NCBI RefSeq assembly: GCF_000698555.1
Contig: NZ_JFHE01000002.1
Span: 248,001 to 312,000 of the forward strand
Length of the DNA stretch: 64,000 nucleotides
Reading direction: 5' to 3'
DNA from: Caballeronia grimmiae
GTDB lineage: Bacteria; Pseudomonadota; Gammaproteobacteria; Burkholderiales; Burkholderiaceae
Shown: positions 7,530-15,600 of the stretch, piece by piece
How the letters are laid out: the number at the start of each line of letters is the position of its first letter
How positions within the stretch are numbered: position 1 is the stretch's first letter
Program-made: the position numbers and the translations under genes
The notes under the pieces: generated by a model
Seen by the model: only the letters and a program-made list of their open reading frames with translations
The model's database searches: none
Told to the model about the DNA's origin: nothing

Positions 7530-8885
7530 CTAAGCCGTCTGTTTTTCCTTGCGTGCCGCGGTGCTCAATCGCGCACGCACGAAGCCGATATGCTCGCGCA
7601 GCACGTAGAGTGCATCGGCATAGGCAAGCGGTAGCTTGAGTGTATCCAGTGACTCTTCGATGTGGTCGAGTTCGACCAGCAATGCGCGCCGCTCTTCATC
7701 GTTCGACATATGCATTGCACCTCGCTCGATTGCGATCAGCGCGCCGTAATAGCGATAGATGCGAGAACGCACGCGCCATCGGTAAAGCGCGGGCACGAGC
7801 CGCAGCATCGGAAAGACCAGTACCGCGGCGGGCAGAAGCAACACGAGCGCACGGTCCGCGATATTCGCAAGCCAGAACGGCAGCGCGCGATAGAGAAAAC
7901 TCTTTCCCGAACGGTAATAGCGGCTGGCATCCTCGCTGATGGGAAACTCATGCGCAACCGGACTGGGAAACTGGCCCGCGCGCTGCAATAGCCCGGCCAT
8001 TCCATGCACTTCCTGTGCGGCTTCGATCAGTAAATCCGACAACGCCGGATGCAGGCTGTTGCGCGCGACGAGCTCGACAGTCGGACTGATCAGATGCACC
8101 GTCTGCGGTGGAATGCGCCGCCCGAGATCGAGCACGCCGGGCGGCAATTCGATCTCGTCGAGATACGGAAAGATCCGCGTATAGGCACGCGCTTCGTTGA
8201 AATCCATCACCGATATGCCGGGCACTTTCAGCAGCCGAAGCATGAGCCCGCGCGTGGCCGAATCACCGCTTAGAAACACGGCGTCCGCTTCATTGCTGAC
8301 GAGTTCCGTGGCGGCTTGCAGGCCGTCCGTCGACAGAAGCTGCGTACTGCCGCCGGGCGTAATGCCATTGGCCTCGAGCAGTTTCAGCGATAGCGTGCGC
8401 GTGCCGCTGCCTACGCGTCCGATGGCGACGCGCTTGCCTTCCAGTTGCGATAGCAGCGTGAGTCCCTTGCCGCGATAGAACACGACGATCGGTACATAGG
8501 ACACGCTGCCAAGCGAAATCAGCGACGATGCCTGCTCTTTTGTAGCGATGCCGCCTTGCACGAGCGCGAGGTCGACTTGCGCTTTAGGATCGAGCAGGCG
8601 CTCCAGGTTCTGCACGGAGCCTTCGGAAGGCAGTACCTTGAGCGTGATGCCGTTGCGCGCGAGGATCTTCGCGTATTCCTGCGAAGTCTGGTAAAGCGAA
8701 CTGTCGGGTTGACCGGCGCTCATCGTGATCGTTTTGGGCGGCGCGGGGTCGACCAGCCAGACGACGAGCGCGGTCGCGAGCGCAAAAGCGAGCAGCATAG
8801 GCCCGACTATCCAGGTGAGGTCGTGCAGCACCCCTTTCGCATGGTCCCGCGGCATGTGCGGGCGTTTCATGCGATGCCGCCGCAT
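7530..8885 (-). CDS. TAXI family TRAP transporter solute-binding protein, membrane-anchored
   Basis: About 451 residues. A first membrane helix (WIVGPMLLAFALATALVVWL) precedes a TAXI-type binding domain (ITMSAGQPDSSLYQTSQEYA, VQGGIATKEQ, VAIGRVGSGTRTLSLKLLE). A second hydrophobic stretch (ALVLLLPAAVLVFPMLRLVP) and a charged cytoplasmic tail follow. Typical TAXI proteins are soluble and sit beside a fused DctQM permease; none is present here, so this may be a sensor or scaffold and not a transporter part. Two starts (MRRHRM and MKRPHM) are possible; I chose the first. Confidence 0.85.
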   Translation of the reverse strand: MRRHRMKRPHMPRDHAKGVLHDLTWIVGPMLLAFALATALVVWLVDPAPPKTITMSAGQPDSSLYQTSQEYAKILARNGITLKVLPSEGSVQNLERLLDPKAQVDLALVQGGIATKEQASSLISLGSVSYVPIVVFYRGKGLTLLSQLEGKRVAIGRVGSGTRTLSLKLLEANGITPGGSTQLLSTDGLQAATELVSNEADAVFLSGDSATRGLMLRLLKVPGISVMDFNEARAYTRIFPYLDEIELPPGVLDLGRRIPPQTVHLISPTVELVARNSLHPALSDLLIEAAQEVHGMAGLLQRAGQFPSPVAHEFPISEDASRYYRSGKSFLYRALPFWLANIADRALVLLLPAAVLVFPMLRLVPALYRWRVRSRIYRYYGALIAIERGAMHMSNDEERRALLVELDHIEESLDTLKLPLAYADALYVLREHIGFVRARLSTAARKEKQTA

Positions 8886-9039
8886 GAGCGGATTGCCTTC
8901 GATTTCTGCGCATCGGGTTTGACACTGAGCATGTCGAGCCTGGTTTGGACGCGGCGTTGACTCGCAGTGTACCGCCAGCCGCCGTGTGAGCGGCATTCGT
9001 CAACGCGATTGGCAGCGCCCAAGCGTTGGCATTTTGCAT

Positions 9040-9864
9040 TCAGGCCCAATGCGCCGGAACCCAGACTGCGCCGACCCAGTGCCCCGGAACCCACACGGCG
9101 GGTGCCGGTGCGGGCGCCACGTAGACGACAGCGGGCGGCGGAGGCGGCGGCGCTACGATCACCGTGCCGGTGGTGACCGTCCCGGCCGTCACCACGGTGG
9201 TGCTATGCGAGACGTTCGTCGCGGTCGCGGATCCCGATGTCACGACGACGCCCGGCGCGACGCTCGTTGCACTGCCCGAATGCGTGACTGTGCCGCCGTT
9301 CGCGGTATCGACGGTTCCGTAGCGGTTGCAGGTGTTGCCCGCGCAGTTCGTGGATGCCGTATGCGTCGACGTATTGCCGTTGGGTCCGGTGACCGAGCCA
9401 GACGATGAATACTGCCCGGGCGCGTTGCGTGTCACGGTGTTCGCGGTGGTCGCCGTGTTGCTTCCGGAGCTGGTCATGGTGCCGGTATGCGAGCACGAGC
9501 CGCTGGCGCAACTCGTGTCGCCTGCATGCTGCATCGAACGTCCGTTGGGGCCATAGGCCGTGCCTGAGTTCGAGAACTGGCCCGGCGAAGTTCGGGTGAC
9601 AGTGCCGGAGTTAGTCGCGACGCCGCCCCACGGGTTCATCACGCCGCCCGCATGGGAACAGCTTCCGCCGCCGCAGGAGCCGAAATGCGCACCGTTGTAC
9701 TCGCCTCGCCCCGTGTAGGCCGTGCCGCCGCGCGCCCAGCCGGCGAAAGCGGAGCCGCTCGAAAGCGTGAGGGCGACGGCAGCGGCGGCGATCATCATCC
9801 GGCGCAGTCCCGTTTTGGATGCAGACGAAACGAGCTTGCATGCAGAATTCGATTGGTCGTTCAC
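9040..9864 (-). CDS. Secreted Gly/Ser/Thr-rich repeat protein
   Basis: 274 residues from a GTG start preceded by GGAGGGA; an upstream ATG in frame lacks such a site. An N-terminal signal (MMIAAAAVALTLSSGSAFA) is followed by repeats of the type N-x-x-G-T-V-T-R-x-x-P-G-Q, S-x-S-G-S-x-T-G-P-N-G, and spaced Cys pairs (SCGGGSCSH, SCASGSCSH, NCAGNTCNR). A Pro/Val-rich tail ends in WVPGHWVGAVWVPAHW, a YXWXPGHW-like motif common in proteobacterial secreted proteins. Likely periplasmic or surface; function unknown. Confidence 0.8.
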   Translation of the reverse strand: MNDQSNSACKLVSSASKTGLRRMMIAAAAVALTLSSGSAFAGWARGGTAYTGRGEYNGAHFGSCGGGSCSHAGGVMNPWGGVATNSGTVTRTSPGQFSNSGTAYGPNGRSMQHAGDTSCASGSCSHTGTMTSSGSNTATTANTVTRNAPGQYSSSGSVTGPNGNTSTHTASTNCAGNTCNRYGTVDTANGGTVTHSGSATSVAPGVVVTSGSATATNVSHSTTVVTAGTVTTGTVIVAPPPPPPAVVYVAPAPAPAVWVPGHWVGAVWVPAHWA

Positions 9865-9990
9865 GGGACGTCCCTCCGGGTTCGTGGGCCACATGGCGTT
9901 TCACTGTGGCGACGGACTCACTATAGGGGAAGGCCTTCGCGCAGTCTCGTGCAGACTTATTTCATGCGATGTCACCGGTCAGACGCGATC

Positions 9991-10011
9991 TGCATGCAGC
10001 ATGCAAAAATG
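9991..10011. repeat. Short GCATGC heptad element
   Basis: Two 7-base units (TGCATGC, AGCATGC) plus a degenerate third, between the secreted protein gene and the TetR gene. It belongs to the repeat family best seen at 31777-31845. Confidence 0.5.
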
Positions 10012-10082
10012 GTTTCAGGCGTTAGCCGGAGAGGGCGTTGCGTCGCGATACGGTGGCTGCTTGCGAGCCTGGCCGCGAAGGT

Positions 10083-10637
10083 TTAGTGGGCGCTTCCGTC
10101 GTTAGGGGGCAGCATCGAAAATAGCCCTTCGATGGCCGCGCTTGCACGGCGCTTGCCGTCGCTGTGTCCGACCGCAAGCTCGACGACTGCGAAGCCCACG
10201 ACGAGCGCATGAACCATCGCGACATGTTCCTTGCTCACAGCAAGTCCCATCGCTTCGAGCATGCGCGTGATGCGCGTCGCAATAGCATCTGCGAACTCGC
10301 GAAACAGATGGCGTATCGAAGGCTCTTCGTCCGCGGCCTGAGCGAGGGCCATCAGCACGCGCGTGTTCTCGTGCCGCATGGCGACATTCGCGATCGAGGC
10401 AGCGGTGATCTTCGGCGATGCTTCGCCCGCGAAAGCATCGAGCGCACCGAGTTGTGCATCGACCGCCGTGCGCGCGACCGCTTCGATCAGCGCGAGGCGC
10501 GTCGGAAAATAGTAGGTGAGATGGCTTTGACGCACGCCGGCACGTTTGGCGACGCGCGGTTGCGTGAAGCCGGAATAGCCTTCTTCGCGCAACGTGGCGA
10601 GGGCGGCCTCGAGTATGGTTTGTCTTCGATCCTGCAC
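10083..10637 (-). CDS. TetR family transcriptional regulator
   Basis: 184 residues if translated from GTG at 10637, which has GAGG eight bases upstream; an in-frame ATG at 10718 would add 27 residues but lacks a good ribosome site. The helix-turn-helix GFTQPRVAKRAGVRQSHLTY lies near residues 21-40, followed by YFPTR, the usual TetR helix-4 signature. The C-terminal ligand domain is diverse. The palindrome at 10660-10677 lies just before the chosen start, fitting autorepression. No adjacent target gene is obvious. Confidence 0.85.
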   Translation of the reverse strand: MQDRRQTILEAALATLREEGYSGFTQPRVAKRAGVRQSHLTYYFPTRLALIEAVARTAVDAQLGALDAFAGEASPKITAASIANVAMRHENTRVLMALAQAADEEPSIRHLFREFADAIATRITRMLEAMGLAVSKEHVAMVHALVVGFAVVELAVGHSDGKRRASAAIEGLFSMLPPNDGSAH

Positions 10638-10659
10638 GCTGGCTGCCTCGCGGGACGAA

Positions 10660-10677
10660 CTTGGTTGGTTGACCAAG
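10660..10677. promoter_or_regulatory. Palindrome likely to be the TetR operator
   Basis: CTTGGT and ACCAAG are perfect inverted arms, and nested within is TTGGTTGACCAA, a 5-2-5 dyad. It is directly upstream of the GTG start chosen for the TetR gene, the usual position for an autoregulatory operator. Confidence 0.55.
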
Positions 10678-10763
10678 ACCTTATCGTGCGACGGTCGCAA
10701 CGTCAACCGTGCGCTCATCGGGCCGGGAGTACCTTGAGGAGATTGTTCGCGGAACGCCCTCAA

Positions 10764-11270
10764 CCGCAGACGTTTGTCAGTATGCGGTTGTGATCGTCGA
10801 GCGCGGAAAAGCTCGCGTATAAGCCGGGAGACGTGCGTCAGCAGATAGACAAGGTGCAGAAGGACCGACAGTGGACGACGAGCCGAAGTCGATGCCCGAA
10901 GTCGTCAAAGGCGCCATCGAATGGATTGACGAACTTCGACGACTTTGACTTTCGCGAGGATCACGTAGTTTCTCTTCTGTCACCCCATACGTTAAAGCAT
11001 GGCCATTCCGGCCGATGCCGCATGCCACAACGAAAGCTGCCGCAAAGGGTCGCGCATATCGCTGCGTGACGAGAAGCTCCTGCACGATTTGCTTGCCGAC
11101 TGACTCGAAGTCGCAGCGGTTTTGTATTTTTTTGGGCCATCAAGGTTAAACGAAAGGTGTGCTTACTATCATGGACGATCCGAAATCCTCAGCCGGTTAG
11201 ATTGAGCGCCACAGAGGAGTCCGCGCTGAACGTTTCGCCACGAGAATAACGTCGAACGGCGTAAGTCACC
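10764..11270. other. Gene-poor gap upstream of the NRPS
   Basis: No gene with good support. A 25-codon frame from a GTG at 10871 and a 9-codon frame near 11171 both begin with a similar acidic peptide (MDDEPKS and MDDPKSS) and may be relics of one small gene. No clear promoter box or repeat was recognised. Confidence 0.4.
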
Positions 11271-12644
11271 ATGCATACACACATCCAGTCAATGTCCCGT
11301 ACGCAAGCGCGTGCGGCCACGCCCACGACTGCGTTTCGCAATCTGTGCGCAGTTTTCCGGCTGAGTGGCGCACCCGACAGCGAGCGCCTGGGCCGCGCGG
11401 TGGCGCATGTCGCGCGGCACTGCAAGCCCTTGCGCTGGCGAGTGATTCGCGGCGACGATGGCCCACGCTACCTGCTGCATGATGCCGCACTTGCAAGCCT
11501 CGAAGTGGTCGATCTCGATGACACCGACGAAGCCCGCAACACGACGGCGATCGAGACACTGTGCGCGCGCCCGCTTCGAATCGACGCGGGCGCGCCCTGG
11601 TCGATCACGCTGCTGCGCGGGGCCGCGAATGGTTATCTGGTGTTCGCCTGTCATCCCGCGCTGCTCGACCGGTTCTCGTTGCAGCCGCTCTTTGCGTCGC
11701 TATCGCGCGCTTATGCGGGCGAAACATTCGCGGACGATCTCGCGCTGGATCAGGAAGGTATTCTCGAAGCCGAACGCGTATCGATGGAACCGCAGCAATG
11801 GCAGAGCGATCTCGCATTCTGGGTCCGGCAACTCGCGGATGGCGAGTTCGCATGGCAACCGCCGCGCGTGGAAGGCGCGCCCGGTGAGTCCGGCTTCGCG
11901 ATGCCGCTTGGCGGCGCACTGAGCCGCGCGCTGCGCGAACAGGCGCATGCGCTGGGCCTGAGCGTCGAATTCCTGTTGCAAAGCTGCCTGCATGTCGTGT
12001 TGCAGAAGATGTCGCGTCAGTCGTCGGTGATCACGGCGCATCATCGGCGTGGCAGCGAGCAGTCCTATGATCGCGCAGGTCACGACGAACGCGTGCGCTT
12101 CATCTGTAGCGAGTTCGACGAGACCATGACGCTGCGCCAGTTTCTGCAACACGCGGCGGTGCGCTTCGCGATGGCGGATTTCCACAGCAACATCCCGCCG
12201 GCGATGTCTTCGACGAACTCAAGCGTCTGCGGCCGGACTACGGTCGCGCGACCACCGTGCTGTGCGAGCGCGACCACCTACCGCACGATGCGCTCCTTCT
12301 CGGCGACATTCGCGGCGAACTGCTTACGCGCTTCTGCCGGCGTCCCGAGCGCCAGGACGTCTCGATCTACCTGCGCACGAGCGGAGACATCACGCTCGAT
12401 GTGCAGGTCCGTCATCCGCAAAGCGCGCGTGGACTGGCCATCGCGCTGGAACACTATGCGGCGCTTTTGTCGCGGCTCGACGCGCAACTCGACACACCGC
12501 TTGCCGGGCTGGATTTCGATACCCCATCGCTCGCGGCGCGCCGTCGCGCGTGGTCGCACGGCGGCCCGCTTGCGGCGGCGCCGCGCGATGTGCTCGCTTG
12601 CTTCGACGATATCGTGCGCGCCCAGCCCGATGCGCCCGCGCTGA
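11271..12644 (+). CDS. NRPS N-terminal fragment: degenerate condensation domain, frame lost near 12.2 kb
   Basis: Residues up to about 308 read as a condensation domain (for example CARPLRIDAGAPWSITLLRG and the end FHSNIP). The catalytic HHxxxDG position appears as CHPALLD, so both key His/Asp features are altered and peptide bond formation is unlikely. Around 12193-12203 the condensation-domain reading continues in another frame (DVFDELKRLRPDYGRATTVL); from there to 12644 this frame is out-of-phase sequence. A single base loss explains it. It may be a real mutation, a sequence error or, less likely, a programmed shift. Confidence 0.75.
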   Translation: MHTHIQSMSRTQARAATPTTAFRNLCAVFRLSGAPDSERLGRAVAHVARHCKPLRWRVIRGDDGPRYLLHDAALASLEVVDLDDTDEARNTTAIETLCARPLRIDAGAPWSITLLRGAANGYLVFACHPALLDRFSLQPLFASLSRAYAGETFADDLALDQEGILEAERVSMEPQQWQSDLAFWVRQLADGEFAWQPPRVEGAPGESGFAMPLGGALSRALREQAHALGLSVEFLLQSCLHVVLQKMSRQSSVITAHHRRGSEQSYDRAGHDERVRFICSEFDETMTLRQFLQHAAVRFAMADFHSNIPPAMSSTNSSVCGRTTVARPPCCASATTYRTMRSFSATFAANCLRASAGVPSARTSRSTCARAETSRSMCRSVIRKARVDWPSRWNTMRRFCRGSTRNSTHRLPGWISIPHRSRRAVARGRTAARLRRRRAMCSLASTISCAPSPMRPR

Positions 12645-15600
12645 GCGGTCCCGACGCGCGCTTCACCTATGCGGAGCTCGCGGCTGCTGCGTCGTGCATC
12701 GCGCGCGCGCTCAAAGCGCATGGCGGGCCGGAGGCGCTCGTTGGCCTATGCGTTTCGCGCGGCGCGCGGGTCGTGGCGGGCATGCTCGGCGTGATGGCGG
12801 CTGGCGCGGGATACGTTCCGCTCGATCCGCTGATGCCCGAGGAACGCTTGCGCTTCATGGCGGAAGATGCATCGCTCGCCGCCGTGATCGCGGATGCGGA
12901 CACGGAAGCGCGCGTGCGCGCTGCCTTCGCCTGTCCGGTGCTGCGCATCGAAGACATGCTGGACGCGAGCGCGTCGCCTTGCCAGCCCTGCGCATTGTCG
13001 CGCGGGGCCGAGTCCGCTCATGCTGCCTACGTCATCTACACATCGGGCACGACGGGCAAGCCCAAGGGTGTGGTGATCGAGCGCGGCATGCTTGCGCACA
13101 TGATCGCGTCGCTCGAAGGCCGTTACGAGCGCGGACCGGCCACGCGCTGGCTTCAGTTCGCTTCCGTCAATTTCGATGCGAGCGTGCTCGAAATCTTCAA
13201 CCCGCTCACGCACGGAGGACAGATCGTCGTCGCGCCCGATCATGTGCGCGCCGATCCCGAAGCGCTCTTCGACTTTCTGGTCGAAGCGAGGATCACGCAC
13301 GCCTTCCTGCCGCCCGCCGTGTTGCGTCTCCTGCCGCGCCGCCCGTTGCCGGACCTCGACACGATCATGTGCGGCGGCGAAGCCAGCGACGACGATACCG
13401 TGCGCTTCTGGTCCTCGGTCACGCGGCTGTCGAACATATACGGCCCGACTGAAATCACCGTGCTGTGCACCGAGAACCTCTTTGGCGACCAGAAACTCGC
13501 GAACCAGCTGGGCCGCCCGCTGCCGGGCTACGCCATTCATCTGCTCGACGCGAACGCACGCGCGGTGCCGCTCGGTGGCATCGGCGAGATTTGCATCGGC
13601 GGGGCGTCGGTGGCGCGGGGATACCTGCATCGCCCTGAAATGACTGCGGAAAAGTTCATCGACGATGCCGATGGCCGAGGCCGGTTGTATCGATCCGGCG
13701 ATCTCGGGCGCTTCATGCCCAACGGGGAGATCGAGTTCCTCGGACGCAACGACTTTCAGGTAAAAGTGCGTGGCTATCGCATCGAGATTGCCGAGGTCGA
13801 GCACGTCATTGCGACGCAGCCCGAGGTGAGCGCGGTATGTATCGGCACGTATCCGCATCAGGGAAGCGTCGCGCTCGTGGCGTGGTACACGGCGAATGGC
13901 CTCGATGCCGCCGGGTTGCGCAGCCGGCTGGAGACGCGCCTGCCGGCTTACATGATTCCCGCGTTTCTCGTGCCGGTCGCGCACTGGCCGCTGACGCTCA
14001 ACGGCAAGCTGGATCGCGCTCTTTTGCCCGCTCCGGCGGCGGCGTCGTCGCAGAAGAGCGCGCGTGCCTTCGATGCGCTCGAACGCGCCGTTCAGTCGGC
14101 CTGGGCCGAGACACTCGGCGTGAGCGCGGAGGTTATCGACGAAAGCAGTCACTTCTTCGAAGCCGGCGGCCATTCGCTGCTCGCGACGCTGGCTTGCGGA
14201 CGGATCGGCGCTGCGCTCGGCGTGAGCTTGAAGCCCGGCTTGCTGCTCGCTCATCCCGCATTCGGTGCTTTCTGCGAGGCGCTGCGCAACGCCATGATCC
14301 ATGACGACCCGTTGCCTGCGCTACTTCACGATGAAGCCGCGGCACATGGCGTCGCGGTGACGAGCGGCATCGCCGAAGCGATGTTTCATCGTGTCCGCCT
14401 GAACCGGATGGATAACGCGTACAACATCGTGATACGCGCGGATTTTTCGCGCGAGGTGAATCCGCTCGCGCTGCACGCGGCGCTCAGACGGCTCTTTGCG
14501 CGCGATGCGCTTTTCAGTGCCTCGCTCTCTGATGCGAGCGGCGGGCTTCGCCTGCTGCCGAATGCATCGGGCGAAGCGGTGCAGATTCCCATCGAAAGCG
14601 CCACGGCAGAGCAGATCGGCGCGCATATCGACGCCTGGACCACGGCGCCGGTGCATCCCGATGACACGCCGTGCTGGCGCGCCCGGTTGCTGCTCGATGT
14701 CGAAAGCGGCGCAAGCACGCTGCTGTTCTGCGTTCATCACGCCATGTTCGATGGCTGGTCGCTCACGCTCCTGCTCGAAGAGCTCGCGGCGAACTACGAG
14801 GGCAGAGCGCTCGAACATCGCACGCTGAACTGGTTCGACTATTGCGCGTGGAAGCATCGGGTCGCGCATACGACGGCCTTCGCGCGTGCGCAACGCTACT
14901 GGGCGAACAAGCTCGAGGGCATGGCATTGCGCGTCGAGTTGCCGTGCGACTTCGCCACGCGTCGCGCCGATGCGAACCGCGTCATTCCCATGCACCTCAC
15001 GCAGGAACAGGCCGGCAAGCTGCGCAACATCGCACACACACGCGGCACCACACTCTCGCCCGTGCTGTTCGCGCTTCATCTCGTATGGCTGTGGCGCGTA
15101 AGCGGCCAGGCGACGCTCGCCAGTGGCTATCCGCAAGCGGGCCGCGATGTTCCGGGAAGCGAAAGCGTCTACGGCATGCTTGTGTCAATGGCCGTGATGA
15201 AGATGCAGATCGATCCGCGTCAGGCTTTCGGTGAACTCGTGTCCGCCGTGCACGCGCAGATGCTCGATGACCGCGAACATCTGCTGGCCACGCCGTTCGA
15301 GGCGGGCGTCGCGGATATCGGCGCGGTCAATACGCTCTTCAGTCTGCAAAGCGGCATCGATCTGCATGCGCGTATCGGCGATGGCGGCGTGAGCGTGCAG
15401 GAGTTGCCATCGAAAACATCGAAGGCCGATATCTCGGTGATCCTGTATGCGGACCGGCAAGGCGGGATCGATGGCCGTATCGAATACGACGGATCGCTCT
15501 TCGAGGCCGGCACCGCTCACGCCATGCATGATGTGTTGACGACGCTCATCGACTCCGCCGCGAATCAGCCTGCCGCGTTCGTCGGCGACCTGGCGTATCT

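Noticed and set aside
10871..10948. 25-codon acidic frame upstream of the NRPS
   Set aside because: Too short and without a ribosome site; perhaps a relic but nothing supports expression.
12746..14302. Long reverse frame of 518 codons inside the NRPS
   Set aside because: Antisense mirror of adenylation-domain codons, no motif or ribosome site; a similar 547-codon mirror at 15911-17554 is rejected on the same grounds.
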